Source of the DNA: Talpa occidentalis
Taxonomy: Eukaryota > Chordata > Mammalia > Eulipotyphla > Talpidae
Assembly: GCF_014898055.3 (NCBI RefSeq)
Contig: NW_023601322.1
Coordinates: 5,289,312 to 5,353,311, forward strand
DNA: 64,000 bases
Direction of reading: 5' to 3'
A model generated the notes under the pieces. That model was not told the DNA's origin. It made no database searches and worked only from the letters and a program-made list of their open reading frames with translations. Position numbers and translations under genes: made by a program. Positions 36,901 to 43,610 of the stretch are shown piece after piece (position 1 is the stretch's first letter; every line of letters begins with the position of its first letter).

Positions 36901-39900
36901 GTCCAGTTCATTAACAGCGTCCTGGATGGCACAGTAGAGGTAAGTGGCTCTGCTCGGACAGGAAGAGTGAAGAGTGGCCGTCCCCGGTGAGGGCAGGTGA
37001 AGGCTGGCCTCCGTCCCCGGCTTCTCCTGATGAGAGACGGTCACATTCTAGACACAGGCGGTTCTTCAGCACCAGAGGCTGCTAATGGCTGGAATTGTCC
37101 TGCTAAGGGTTCCTTGGAGGACTCTTGGGTGTCACCGTGGTTGGAGGTGCCCCTGGCCCTTGGAGCCAGGGGCCCGGAGAGTGTGAGGTAGGGGTGTGCG
37201 GTCTCCCAGCAGCGTCCCCTCTGGGTCCCGGCGCCCCTCAGGTTCAGGAGTACAACTTGCAGAGGACATTCCTCTGGGTTTTATAAGAAAACCTGCAAAT
37301 AGGGCCATGTTCTAAAGAGAGAAGGAAACATGTTGAGAATCAGAGCCCCAGTGGAACCAAATGTAATCCTGTAAAAGATTTCTCAGGAAGAATGACTAGG
37401 CAGTCTTCACTGTCTGTCTTTCTCTAGACTCACTTGCAGTGGTTTTCAGACTGGGGGCTGCAGCCCTTTTTAAAGGATCCTGAAACCACCAGCTCGTGAG
37501 CAGCCAGCATCTGTGACTCAACAGATGAGAAATAACAGCACAGAGAATGAGACGTCATTGCTTTCCTGAAGTTTTAAGTATTTTGTGGGACTTGTTTCGG
37601 CTTGACACAAACTTTATTTGAAACTTGTCAAGCAAATTAGCAAGTTTCTCCTTGGAAACACTCTTAACCACTTTGTAGGGATTTGTGAGTGGATGAAACG
37701 CATCTCAAGCTGATTCAGAGAGTTGGGACAGGCGTATAGAGCTCGGAAAGACAGGACAGGGGCCAGACTTCAGGACTGGCTGATGCGGAACTTGATTGAT
37801 TTTCACCTTTGATGAAAGGACTTTGTCTCCTTTCTGCACTTTCTTCTTTCTGAGCTCAACACGCTGACAGCCGCGGGGGTCCTACGGCGGTGGCCCCTTG
37901 ACCTCTGCAGTCAGGCTCTGAAATTGGGCCTGGGCTCGGGTGGGCTGCCTCAGCCGCACTGCATGGTGGCCAGCGGGGAGGACCAGTGCTTGAGAGCAGA
38001 CCCGAGCGTGTGCGCAGGGGTCGGAGGACGGGCCCCAGAGCAGCCCGGGTCCCGCCAGGGCTCTGGGGGGCTTATGCAGGCGGCGTAGACACCGTGGTCT
38101 GTGGTTCTGAGAGTATAGAACAGAGAGAAATGAAGGTGTGGACTTTTAAAGCACAATCTAATTGTTTTTTTCCTGTTAAATTCAAGGCCCAAGGAGGTGA
38201 TAGCATTTTGCAGAGATTGAAAAGAATAGTATTTGATGCCAAATCTACTATTGTGGTAAGTTAAGACAGTTTGTTCAGTATCATTAATAACTGAGAATGT
38301 GTAAGTAGAAAGACTCTTTGTGTCTAACTAATGTAAAATCTGGAATCTCAAAGAATTTGGCAAAAACAAATCTTTTCAATTTGCAAAATAAGAACTAGAC
38401 TGTATGTTCAGTAAGAAAATACATTTATCAGGTGGAAATTAGGTCTCTTTAAATTCATTTCTGTGCGATTGGAGAGTTAACTGGGATTCAAAACCTGTTA
38501 CTTGATAGTACGACTCCGCAGTGTCTCCTCCTCCTGCCCGGAACTCCTTGCTCAGAGCTCTAGAGACCCTTCTCTCCAGCCAGCATGGGCTCAGCTCAGC
38601 CTGCAGGGGGCATGCTGGGATGTGTGGGTGCCTGAGCTTGGTTCTGCTCGTCCGTCCTGAGCTTCCCCGGCCTCTTTCCTCCTTTATGGCCAGAAGCAGT
38701 CGTTAAAGAAGAGCTGGCGTCTTCTCTCGGGGAGGAATACATGTGTTAACCTGTGGCTCTTGCACGCGTGCTTCAGTTTGTCGCTGACCTTTCTCTTCCT
38801 CTTGCCTCCAACCTAGAAGGCCCTTCCCCCGTGCGCGGCCGCTCCTTGACCCGCACGGTGTCCTCACTCGGCCTGCCCTGTCTCCCCTGTCTGCGTGCCG
38901 GCTTTGTTTCCTCTCCTCCCTTCCCAGGATGCCCAGTGAAATGCTCTGTCCATTTCTCGCTTCCTGCTCGGCTCTGAATGCGAGTTCTGGGTGCTTCTAG
39001 CCGGAGACTCGTGCTGCACCTCAGCCTGCCTCTTTCTGCTCATCCTTCATTTTTCCACTTCACAACACCTCTACTCTGTGAAGCCTCCTTCCATTATCTC
39101 AATCCAGGGCGACCATGCTCTCCTCTGAGATCTGAATCCTTCTCGGCAGTTAACATGTCACAGCGCCGAGGCAGGATAGCTGAGAAGCCTGCGCGCTGCA
39201 GGTACTCGTGCTCCTCTGGGAGCTGAGGAGACAGTGTGTGAACTGAGGGAATCTGGTAAGGGAATGTGGCTCTGCTACTCACCAGGTGCGTAAAAAGTGT
39301 GAGGAATGTTAACTAGAAACTCTGTACCTTCTTCATGGCAGACGGCTGCTTCTCGGTGGGCAGCTCCCTGCCGCGGCCCCTGGGCTCTGGTAACGTGCCA
39401 GATAGCTGGTGGCTGCTGTCATGGCTTTAGAAGTGTCTATGTGGTGCCCTTTTCCACTGCCGGTAGCTGGCTATCCACACGCGCCCAGTTCTGTTTCTTA
39501 CAGTGCCATTGACTTGGTAATTACTACGGAAATCCTGACATTGATTTTTCAAGAGCTAACACCAAGTTGGATGGTGTTGAGAGGAAGGAGCCTCTGAGGC
39601 TTCACACGCAGGTCTCTTTCCAGCACGCACCTGAGGGTGACCGCGCTGTGCTTGTCTCTCCGCAGTCCATATTCAAGAGCTCGCCACTCATGGGCTGCTT
39701 CCTCTTCGGCCTGCCACTGGGCGTCATCAGCATCATGTGCTACGGGATCTACACGGCCGACACGGACGGGGGGTACATAGAAGAACGGTACGAAGTGTCC
39801 AAGAGTGAGGTTGAAAACCACGTGCCGGCAGCAGAGAGCAGGGACCCGCAGGGGCCAGGAGACGCGCCGGTGCCCGCGGCGCAGGAACCCAAGGACGCGC

Positions 39901-39920
39901 TGGAGAAGAAGCAGGACTGA
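859..39920 (+). CDS. TMX3: TMX3, thioredoxin-related transmembrane protein 3 (16 coding exons, 452 aa)
   Basis: Type I ER membrane protein of the protein disulfide isomerase family; the family forms or isomerises disulfides in secretory proteins. Joined exons: 859-904, 2360-2414, 6789-6828, 7957-8080, 13801-13846, 14819-14899, 17840-17939, 18880-18957, 22375-22441, 26061-26159, 28425-28482, 28657-28710, 29821-29877, 36810-36939, 38187-38255, 39666-39920. All introns are GT-AG, and the 1359 coding bases leave no premature stop. Visible in the protein: signal peptide (about 1-24), thioredoxin-like a domain (about 27-130) with WCGHC at 52-56 and cis-Pro at 100, redox-inactive thioredoxin-like regions (about 131-345), NTS sequons at N258 and N313, membrane span about 376-397, acidic cytosolic tail, and KKQD at 449-452 (dilysine ER retrieval). 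Human TMX3 is 454 aa; this copy looks intact and functional. Recognition rests on remembered family sequence, not a search. Confidence 0.98.
905..2359 (+). other. TMX3: TMX3 intron 1
   Basis: The first half is CpG island and minisatellite. The remaining 750 bp (about 1700-2359) are unique-looking with no recognised element. Confidence 0.85.
1051..1594. repeat. GC-rich 18-bp minisatellite in intron 1
   Basis: About 30 degenerate copies of a unit close to GGCCCGGTCCAGGCGGGA, with variants such as GGTCCGGTCCAGGCGGGA and GACCCGGTCAGGTGGGAG. The unit length is a multiple of three, so hexapeptide-repeat ORFs (GPVQAG-like) run through it in more than one frame. It starts about 150 bp after the exon 1 donor, inside the CpG island. 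Confidence 0.92.
2360..2414 (+). CDS. TMX3: TMX3 coding exon 2 (residues 16-34)
   Basis: It completes the hydrophobic signal-peptide core and reads into GFVEDLDES, the start of the mature luminal protein. The acceptor is ttttcccag, the donor GTGAGT. Confidence 0.95.
2415..6788 (+). other. TMX3: TMX3 intron 2
   Basis: It contains the ERV pol remnant (about 3540-5330). The rest is unassigned, apart from a T-run at 3223-3239 and an A-rich run at about 3470-3487. Confidence 0.85.
3540..5330 (+). pseudogene. Degenerate endogenous retrovirus pol remnant
   Basis: Conceptual translation in shifting frames gives short stretches like retroviral reverse transcriptase connection (about 3650-3900), RNase H (about 4270-4500) and then integrase-like sequence (about 4690-5100), in the correct pol order on the + strand. 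Stops and frameshifts interrupt every frame and no LTRs were recognised. This is an old, inactive copy in intron 2. The ends are approximate and the family is unassigned. Confidence 0.55.
6789..6828 (+). CDS. TMX3: TMX3 coding exon 3 (residues 34-47)
   Basis: A 40-bp exon encoding FKENRKDDIWLVD, the beta strand that leads into the active site. The acceptor is ttttctag, the donor GTGAGT. Its small size makes it easy to miss. Confidence 0.96.
6829..7956 (+). other. TMX3: TMX3 intron 3
   Basis: About 1.1 kb of AT-rich sequence without a recognised repeat. It ends in a T-run of more than 15 bases that serves as the polypyrimidine tract for exon 4. Confidence 0.8.
7957..8080 (+). CDS. TMX3: TMX3 coding exon 4 with the CGHC active site (residues 48-89)
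   Basis: It begins FYAPWCGHC; Cys53 and Cys56 are the redox pair. It continues through the helix after the active site to GKMDATSYS. The acceptor is an AAG preceded by a T-run of more than 15 bases; the donor is GTAAGC. Translation through the donor gives a short spurious ORF ending at 8205. Confidence 0.98.
8553..8760. mobile_element. hAT-Charlie-type non-autonomous DNA transposon remnant
   Basis: The left end reads gccgaggttggcaaactgtgg and the right end agaaaaagtttacctacatc, degenerate inverted termini of a common mammalian MER-type hAT element. The interior (ctattgtctgtggctg, ggagcagttgtaacagac) fits the same family. I cannot fix the subfamily name. A second copy in the opposite orientation lies at 44957-45125. 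Confidence 0.7.
9630..9917 (-). mobile_element. tRNA-derived T+ SINE (CACTGGGTACAGTC subfamily) with 16-bp TSD
   Basis: On the minus strand it reads from a tRNA-like head, gggcctccccggtggcgcag, through a B-box-like GGTTCAATCCC to a TAAATAAATAAATCTT-A tail. Perfect target-site duplications AGAAAACAATATAATT flank it at 9614-9629 and 9918-9933, so it inserted by LINE-mediated retrotransposition. Confidence 0.95.
9994..10255 (-). mobile_element. tRNA-derived T+ SINE
   Basis: Tail TTTAAAGATATATTTATT at the left, head ggcctccctggtagcgcagg at the right on the minus strand. It lies 60 bp from the previous copy. No clear TSD is visible. Confidence 0.9.
10773..10823. repeat. 25/26-bp tandem duplication
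   Basis: Two adjacent units starting AATAGTGTATAAAGGAG at 10773 and 10798 differ by one base of A-run length. Confidence 0.85.
12938..13198 (-). mobile_element. TcMar-Tigger DNA transposon fragment
   Basis: The segment ...cacttagtagactagagtg... and the following tatatgcactgg, gtgacttgctttatt and terminal ttgcctgta match the reverse complement of a Tigger1-type terminus. The right end is a plausible TIR next to TA. The left boundary is uncertain. It interrupts a sequence that has an uninterrupted relative at 16735-16900. Confidence 0.75.
13801..13846 (+). CDS. TMX3: TMX3 coding exon 5 with the cis-proline (residues 89-104)
   Basis: It encodes IASEFGVRGYPTIK. Pro100 in GYPT is the conserved cis-proline packed against the active site in thioredoxin folds. 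The acceptor is tcttatcaag, the donor GTAAGT. Confidence 0.97.
13847..14818 (+). other. TMX3: TMX3 intron 5
   Basis: AT-rich sequence of about 1 kb with no recognised repeat or RNA. Confidence 0.8.
14819..14899 (+). CDS. TMX3: TMX3 coding exon 6 (residues 104-131)
   Basis: It encodes LKGDLAYNYRGPRTKDDIIE and the end of the a domain, FAHRVSG. The acceptor is tttttaag, the donor GTAAGT. The frame joins exons 5 and 7 without adjustment. Confidence 0.97.
15132..15380 (-). mobile_element. tRNA-derived T+ SINE with 18-bp TSD
   Basis: GAACTGGGGTATAGGCCAGAGG subfamily, diverged. The duplications CTTGTGACCTCACATTTA at 15114-15131 and 15381-15398 are perfect. The head is on the right, so it is antisense to TMX3. 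Confidence 0.94.
15441..15740 (-). mobile_element. T+ SINE, left member of a head-to-tail pair
   Basis: The long T/A-rich tail lies at 15441-15494 and the head ggggcctccccagtggcgca at the right. It shares one outer TSD with the next SINE, CCAGTGGATTTTA at 15428-15440 and 16016-16028. It therefore probably inserted into the A-rich tail of the other copy. Confidence 0.92.
15741..16015 (-). mobile_element. T+ SINE, right member of a head-to-tail pair
   Basis: Tail tttttttaaagatttatttg at the left, head gggcctccccggtggcgcag at the right. Its downstream TSD is CCAGTGGATTTTA at 16016-16028. It belongs to the same CACTGGGTATAGTC subfamily as its neighbour. Confidence 0.92.
17840..17939 (+). CDS. 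TMX3: TMX3 coding exon 7 (residues 131-164)
   Basis: It encodes ALIRPLPSQQMFEHVRKRHR and FFVYIGGESPLK, the start of the second thioredoxin-like region, which has no CXXC. The acceptor is ccaaacag. The donor GTATCA is weaker than the others. Confidence 0.97.
17940..18879 (+). other. TMX3: TMX3 intron 7
   Basis: It contains the SINE at 18237-18515; the remainder is AT-rich with nothing recognised. Confidence 0.8.
18237..18515 (-). mobile_element. tRNA-derived T+ SINE (older copy)
   Basis: GAACTAAGGTGTAGACCAGAGG variant with diverged head ggggcctccctgatggcaca on the minus strand. No clear TSD. Confidence 0.9.
18880..18957 (+). CDS. TMX3: TMX3 coding exon 8 (residues 165-190)
   Basis: 26 codons, phase 0 at both ends, encoding EKYIDAASELIVYTYFFSAS and EEVVPE. 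The acceptor is ttatcacag, the donor GTAATA. Skipping it would keep the frame. Confidence 0.97.
19131..19406 (-). mobile_element. T+ SINE, left member of a head-to-tail pair
   Basis: T-run and aaagatttattttcatttat at the left, head gggcctccaaggtggcgcag at the right. It directly abuts the next SINE. Confidence 0.92.
19407..19665 (-). mobile_element. T+ SINE, right member of a head-to-tail pair
   Basis: It starts aagatttatttatttatgca, with head gggcctccctggtggcgcaa at the right. The subfamily (GCACTCGGGTACAGGCCAGAGG) differs from its partner, which suggests sequential insertion. Confidence 0.92.
20775..20985 (-). mobile_element. T+ SINE with internal deletion and 15-bp TSD
   Basis: Perfect TSD TTTACACAGTCTTTA at 20760-20774 and 20986-21000. 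The middle of the element (about 65 bp around the usual gaggggagcagcggg segment) is missing: aatacactg joins directly to ccggccgggg. Its right end and flank were copied into 22841-22971. Confidence 0.93.
21043..21123. mobile_element. Mariner-like palindromic MITE, about 80 bp
   Basis: Inverted ends match at 23 of 28 positions, beginning TATTGGGTTGTCGGAAA and ending GACACCCTGATA, with TA at both edges as in TA-targeting Tc1/mariner insertions. It resembles MADE1-style miniature elements in size and layout, but the sequence differs from those I know. Confidence 0.65.
22375..22441 (+). CDS. TMX3: TMX3 coding exon 9 (residues 191-213)
   Basis: It encodes YVTLKEMPAVLVFKDETYFV and YD. The MPAVLVFKD strand with its Pro is typical of thioredoxin-like b domains. 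The acceptor is tttttacag, the donor GTAAGT. Confidence 0.97.
22541..22795 (-). mobile_element. T+ SINE carrying a perfect palindrome
   Basis: Head gggcctcccctggtggcaca on the minus strand. The B-box region normally reading ggggatcgaac is replaced by an inverted copy of the adjacent ctc/ggg segment (see 22693-22728), so the pol III B box is destroyed. Confidence 0.9.
22693..22728. repeat. Perfect 36-bp palindrome inside a SINE
   Basis: Bases pair symmetrically around 22710/22711 without mismatch (left arm ATGTGAGACCCTTGCCGG). Sister SINEs have only a short quasi-palindrome (GCCGGCCGG) here. Confidence 0.97.
22796..23188 (-). mobile_element. T+ SINE interrupted by a 131-bp templated insertion
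   Basis: The SINE tail side is at 22796-22840 (gatttatttatttatgcata, ggggtgcaggcc). It resumes at about 22972 (taggtgtagaggggatgaga) and ends with head gggccccc at about 23188. The 22841-22971 interval is not SINE body but a copy of 20971-21103. Confidence 0.85.
22841..22971. repeat. Local copy of 20971-21103 (SINE end, flank and half MITE)
   Basis: The block contains, in order, the ccaccaggga SINE end, ccctttacacagtcttta, the single-copy flank with atttctgagtatattgggtt and the first three quarters of the mariner-like MITE, up to aacatgtcatg. By eye the two copies are about 90% alike and in the same orientation. Confidence 0.88.
26061..26159 (+). CDS. TMX3: TMX3 coding exon 10 (residues 213-246)
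   Basis: It encodes EYEDGDLSSWINRERFQNYL and AMDGFLLYELGDT. The acceptor is gtctttaag, the donor GTAACA. Confidence 0.97.
26160..28424 (+). other. TMX3: TMX3 intron 10
   Basis: A GC-richer patch at 26880-27130 and an L2-like stretch at about 27215-27450 (ends in ggggctcagtaa). No exon or RNA is recognised. Confidence 0.7.
28425..28482 (+). CDS. TMX3: TMX3 coding exon 11 (residues 246-265)
   Basis: It encodes KLVAIAVIDEKNTSAEHT. The NTS sequon (Asn258) is at the same position as in human TMX3, which is N-glycosylated. The donor is GTATAG. Confidence 0.96.
28657..28710 (+). CDS. TMX3: TMX3 coding exon 12 (residues 265-283)
   Basis: It encodes LKSIIKEVASNYRDQFH. It lies only 174 bp after exon 11, the shortest intron of the gene. 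The acceptor is ttctacag, the donor GTAGGT. Confidence 0.96.
28711..29820 (+). other. TMX3: TMX3 intron 12
   Basis: It contains a T-run at 29210-29237 and the SINE at 29414-29677, and otherwise nothing recognised. Confidence 0.8.
29414..29677 (-). mobile_element. tRNA-derived T+ SINE
   Basis: Tail ttttttaagatttatttatg at the left, head gggcctcccaggtggcgcag at the right. Short TAGAT duplications flank it. It lies in intron 12, about 140 bp before exon 13. Confidence 0.9.
29821..29877 (+). CDS. TMX3: TMX3 coding exon 13 (residues 283-302)
   Basis: It encodes DLQFGHMDGNDYINTLLM and two bases of the next codon. The acceptor is ttggctaag, the donor GTAAGT. It is followed by the longest intron (6.9 kb). 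Confidence 0.96.
30367..30632 (-). mobile_element. tRNA-derived T+ SINE with 15-bp TSD
   Basis: Perfect TSD TGAATTAATAAATTT at 30352-30366 and 30633-30647. Head ggcctcccctggtggcgcaa on the minus strand; antisense to TMX3. Confidence 0.95.
32400..33375 (-). mobile_element. Possible old antisense LINE-1-like segment
   Basis: The stretch with caggtttatatctttatccaaa-like motifs and the closing taccatcttgtctggtcc recalls antisense L1 sequence. It is interrupted by the adapter-like 19-mer at 32946, so continuity across that point is not assured. It also holds an 18-bp direct repeat (32640-32657 and 32693-32710). Confidence 0.35.
32946..32964. other. Exact Tn5 mosaic-end (Nextera adapter) sequence
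   Basis: CTGTCTCTTATACACATCT is identical over all 19 bases to the mosaic end used in transposase-based sequencing libraries. Chance occurrence in 64 kb is about 5 in 10 million. It most likely marks leftover adapter or a mate-pair junction in the assembly, not genomic biology. Confidence 0.93.
33872..33926. repeat. Near-perfect 30-bp tandem duplication
   Basis: CATGCAGTGGACAGAATGG occurs in both units (from 33874 and 33905) inside an older interspersed repeat that seems to continue to about 34380. Confidence 0.85.
34438..34502 (-). mobile_element. Truncated T+ SINE fragment
   Basis: Only the tail-side 65 bp remain (tttaaagatttattttattt through ggggtgcaggccagaggtg). The head is lost. Confidence 0.85.
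34650..34815. repeat. MIR fragment
   Basis: The order ggcagacagtggactaagag, ctattattgtatagatgagg, aaattaaaatgtc, atatgcccaaaatgact follows the MIR core and 3' part. Confidence 0.6.
35059..35316 (-). mobile_element. tRNA-derived T+ SINE with 10-bp TSD
   Basis: TSD TAGATTATGA at 35049-35058 and 35317-35326. CACTGGGTACAGTCAGAAG subfamily, antisense to TMX3. Confidence 0.94.
36810..36939 (+). CDS. TMX3: TMX3 coding exon 14 (residues 302-345)
   Basis: It encodes ELTIPTVVVLNTSNQQYFVL and the rest to DGTVE, closing the third thioredoxin-like region. A second sequon, NTS, is at Asn313. The third-position GC (33 of 43 codons) is far above most other exons. The donor is GTAAGT. Confidence 0.97.
36940..38186 (+). 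other. TMX3: TMX3 intron 14
   Basis: GC-rich near exon 14 and again at 37860-38080. No repeat or RNA is recognised. Confidence 0.75.
38187..38255 (+). CDS. TMX3: TMX3 coding exon 15 (residues 346-368)
   Basis: It encodes AQGGDSILQRLKRIVFDAKS and TIV, the luminal segment before the membrane. Only 7 of 23 codons end in G or C, unlike its neighbours on both sides. The acceptor is attcaag, the donor GTAAGT. Confidence 0.97.
38256..39665 (+). other. TMX3: TMX3 intron 15
   Basis: Moderately GC-rich, C/T-rich around 38520-39110. Nothing recognised. Confidence 0.75.
39666..39920 (+). CDS. TMX3: TMX3 terminal coding exon 16: membrane segment and KKQD tail (residues 369-452)
   Basis: It encodes SIFKSSP, the membrane segment (GCFLFGLPLGVISIMCYG), the cytosolic tail with YIEERYEVSKSE, an acidic low-complexity stretch, EPKDALEKKQD and TGA. 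The lysines at -3 and -4 form a COPI dilysine retrieval signal; human ends KKKD. The tail is two residues shorter than in human. Third positions are very GC-rich (69 of 84 codons). Confidence 0.98.
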   Translation, partial: SIFKSSPLMGCFLFGLPLGVISIMCYGIYTADTDGGYIEERYEVSKSEVENHVPAAESRDPQGPGDAPVPAAQEPKDALEKKQD

Positions 39921-41561
39921 GCAGGGCCGGTGCCAGTGTTTGCTTGAATTTCCCATTATCAGAGCCTATTTATTGAATTTAGACATTTAATCATGATCTT
40001 TACAGAAGAGGACATGTTATTTGTATTTTGCTAATATCAAGTGCATGGATTAAAGTAGTCCTGCCGTGAGTGGGGAGTTGTGTGGAGCGAGAGGTGAGGT
40101 GCTTGTGTAAAACAAGAGAACAAACTCAGAGCACTGCGTCAGCTTACCTGTAGATGTCATTAGATCAGTTCTGTTTGCATGTTTCTCTACCTGAATATTC
40201 TGTGACAAAATGGAGATCTTTGGGCAGAATATTTAAGTTGGCCAGTCAGGCAGCAGGCAGATACGGTTTGATGTAGAAAAGTGCAACCTCCACCTCCTAC
40301 CATCCATTCTCATCACGTATTTTGGATAACATTTATATGGACAAATTAAGTCTTTAAAATTTAGGCACTTTAAGGAAAATGAGTAAATTTTCCACAGGTC
40401 AGATTAAGATGACAAGAATAAAGATAATTTGGTTTTATATAGCATAGCAATTTTATTTTGTTAGTCGTTTTTAAAGGAGAAGATACATTAATTTTTAATT
40501 TTATACTCAGTTGCATTGTTACCAATTTTCCTATGGCCCTGTACAGTGAGGGAGAATAGTCTCACGTCTGATCTTTGCAACGTCTAAGGGTTTCCCCAGA
40601 GCGGTGAGCTGGCCCCGGGCCTCTCCCCAGGCATCTCAGCCTTCTCGGCCGCGTCCTCGCGAGGGCCTCTTCCTCCCGCCCTGCTTGAGCCACCACAGCC
40701 GGCTTTTCTCTTTTATATCTAGGGGTTTCCTCTATCAGTTTCCTTTGATTAAAAAGCTCCTGCTGTTTTTTAAAAAGTAATGTATATCCTAGTTTTATGT
40801 TGATGGTATAGTCACTTATGATCTGACGTGTGCGTGCATGTAAACAGAGTTTACTGACATTTGTCTGTTACATCATATGACGGGCACGTCCGTATTCACA
40901 GTTAGTCATGAGTGATGGGACCGGCCTGTCAGCGAGCATGCATGCCCAGCGTTAAAGCATCTCCGGTTACCTTCTCCAGCCTCACAGTTCTGTCACCCAC
41001 TTCAGCCAGCGACCCTTCGTTGTCTGTCTATAAAGAAGCGACGTGCAAATTCCACCCCAAGTGATGTACAGACTGGGGTGTTTCTTAAGTGACAGTTTGC
41101 AATGATTGTTGTAGAGTAGTTTATATTGAGCTGAGTCTAGGATTGTTATGAGGTGACTGTTATTATTTGGCTGATTATTTGAGTAGTTGAGTTACCCAAT
41201 GTAAGGGATTTTATTAAAATTTTAAAAGGTTTAATCACTTTAAAAATATGTCTCTCGTGGCCCTGATACTGCAGTGCTGAGGGCTTTGTTCCCAGAGGGC
41301 AGCCTTTGTTTATTTTTGATGCCAGGTTGATTGAAACTGCACTGAAACTCCTGAGTCCTGTGCTGAGGAATCGTCGGTGGCTTTCACTGTGTCCATGTGC
41401 TCTTCTCTGCAATGATTCATCCTCACACGTCACGTCTGCCACCCGCTGCGCTGCTTGCTGCGTGCAGTCACAGGGGCTTTCAGGAAATGGAGTAGGATGT
41501 TCTTAAATGGAAGTTGGAGAGAAAGTGTCCACAGTAGACTGCTTTCCAGGGAGGAGCGAGC

Positions 41562-41603
41562 GACGCTGTGGGGAGATGAGTGGACGCTGTGGGGAGATGA
41601 GTG
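41562..41603. repeat. Perfect 21-bp tandem duplication in the 3'UTR
   Basis: Two adjacent identical units starting GACGCTGTGGGGAGATGAG. Confidence 0.93.
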
Positions 41604-43006
41604 GTGGGTCGGAGCCAGGCTGGCGTCTCCGCAGGGCAGGGCTGAGGCCAGCAGGGTGCCCTCGGCCTCAGGCTCGTAGCGTGGTGTGGCCAGTGATGGG
41701 AGTGGCCTGGGAAGAGCCATTGCATTTTCTTCAGATTCCTCAGCTCAGGTGCCCCTCACCGCCTTTTCTTGTCTCTTGTCACATCAGCGGAAGAGCCGCC
41801 CCAGGGGCAGAAAGCAGGCGTGCTTCAGCAGCGGAGTCCAGTGGCGGCCTCGCCTTCTGCCATTTTCTGGTCTGTGAGTTAACGTCTGGGTCTCCGTCGT
41901 CTCTTCCACAGTTCTGCACTGTTGCGCGGTGGCCTGTGTTTTCAGAATGTCTGATGGGGACACAAGGTGTGAGGATGGTTTCTAAGTGATTTATTTCATA
42001 TTAAGGCTTTGCTTTTTACTTGTTTCTATTTGAGGATGTCGTCACATTTCTTGCAGATTTAAAATATTTGCTCACGGGTGTGCTTTGCCTTCAGTGTGAC
42101 AGCAGAGCTGGGGAGGAAAGCTCCCTCCAAAATCAGTTTCTTAATCTAGTCGGAAAGTGTCGGTGTTCCTCTAATTCCATGCTGCCTCTCGAGGCCGCGC
42201 GCTGATGGGGGACCGCCCTTCAGCCAGCTGGAGATGCCTTATGCCTTGTCTTTGAGTTGTGACATAGTTCGACTTGCACAGTAACTCCTAAAACCCAGAA
42301 TTCTGCGCGCTTGCTGTTGCTGAATCTGGTGCTCAGACATTATTTAAAGATATTCCAAGGAGAGAAAGCACATATTTTTATCAAGCCGTGCAACCCATTA
42401 TTGGTGGCGCTGCTTTTTGTTCGTTTCATGGGCTATGATACCGTCTGCCTAGCTTCTGTTGTCTGAAACTTGTCTGAGGTGTTACACCTGTAATTTTTGT
42501 TTTCTTCCTCTCATGTCGAGTCAGATGTCTGATTTAGAAACGGGATTAAGAGCCAAGATGTCTTGAGGTTGAAGAATGGGTCTGTATGAAAAATTAACTG
42601 CGTTGTTTTTGTTGAGTGAATTTTCTGGTCTTGGTTCTGGTCTTGTGTTTGGTTCAGGGGCTTTTTTAGTTTGGATTTCGCAAAAAAGTAATTTAAGTAC
42701 TTTCATCGTTGCTTCATATGCTATGGAGGTTGGACAGGGGAAAAAATCACTGAGCTCTTCTTATGCAGAAATTGGTCAAATAAACCAGTGCTGGGTGTTA
42801 GGACTAGCAGTTGGTGGGACTAGGTTTGCCATTTATTTTTATAAATATATATTTTTTCTGAATGGGTCCGAGTCCAAGAGTGGGCAACAAATAATTTTCT
42901 ACTTTGGACTAATCTATAAAGGTTTTTGAAAGTCTGTATTACTCACTTGTTGAATTCATGAGATCTTGCCTATGGCACCAACTGTAAGCCTTTGTTTTCT
43001 AAAATG

Positions 43007-43012
43007 AATAAA
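43007..43012 (+). terminator. TMX3: Probable distal TMX3 poly(A) signal AATAAA
   Basis: A canonical hexamer with a GT-rich downstream element within 35 bp. After this point a long microsatellite and old repeats begin. Confidence 0.6.
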
Positions 43013-43142
43013 TTGAAAACATTTACAGTTGTATTTGTTTGGTCTTGTCGCTACTGAACTTTTGGTTGTTTGCAGCATGAACAGTCACCTGTGCAAAAAA
43101 GCAGACAACTAATCCTCATCTTCCAGAAAGCACCTTCCACAC

Positions 43143-43143
<1 letters not shown>

Positions 43144-43227
<84 letters not shown>
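43144..43227. repeat. Compound (CT)n(CA)n microsatellite
   Basis: About 28 CT units followed by about 14 CA units, uninterrupted. The LSLS/HTHT translation through it is not a gene. Confidence 0.98.
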
Positions 43228-43229
<2 letters not shown>

Positions 43230-43610
43230 ATTCTAATTTGCACCCTGGAGAAACTGGTGAACATACTATTAGGCTGTAAGGTTTTCCTCTTGGCATTTGA
43301 GCTTGAAATTTGTGGGCCAGGCTATCGGGAAGGGCTGGTGAATAGAAGGGGGTGGAGAACAAGAAGTGAGCACCCCGATACTGATCGCCCCTCAGAGTCG
43401 GGTGCCCTTGACCTTGGTGGTACCAGTCCTGAAGACTCCATGCCGCCCAACACAGATGCCCGGCTCAGGAGTGGAGAAGGCGAAGGAGGTAAAAGATCTC
43501 TAGTTGTAATTTCCTCCCTCTGTCAGGAAGTCCCTCACTAAGGAGTCCAGAGTAACTGCAGCTTCTGCTCGGCCCCTTTGTCAGTGTTCTGGGTATTAAA
43601 ACGTGTCCCT

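Larger units (their letters stand above)
39921..43035 (+). other. TMX3: TMX3 3'UTR (probable extent)
   Basis: It runs from the TGA to just past AATAAA at 43007-43012, followed by a GT-rich element (gtatttgtttggtcttgtcg). Alternative proximal signals are ATTAAA at 40049 and AATAAA at 40417. It includes a perfect 21-bp tandem duplication at 41562-41603. The extent is inferred. Confidence 0.6.

Noticed and set aside
36760..36990. ORF covering exon 14
   Set aside because: It reads intron, exon 14 and intron continuously; the splice signals at 36808-36809 and 36940 define the real exon.
43070..43279. ORF with LSLS and HTHT repeats
   Set aside because: Pure (CT)n(CA)n microsatellite translation.
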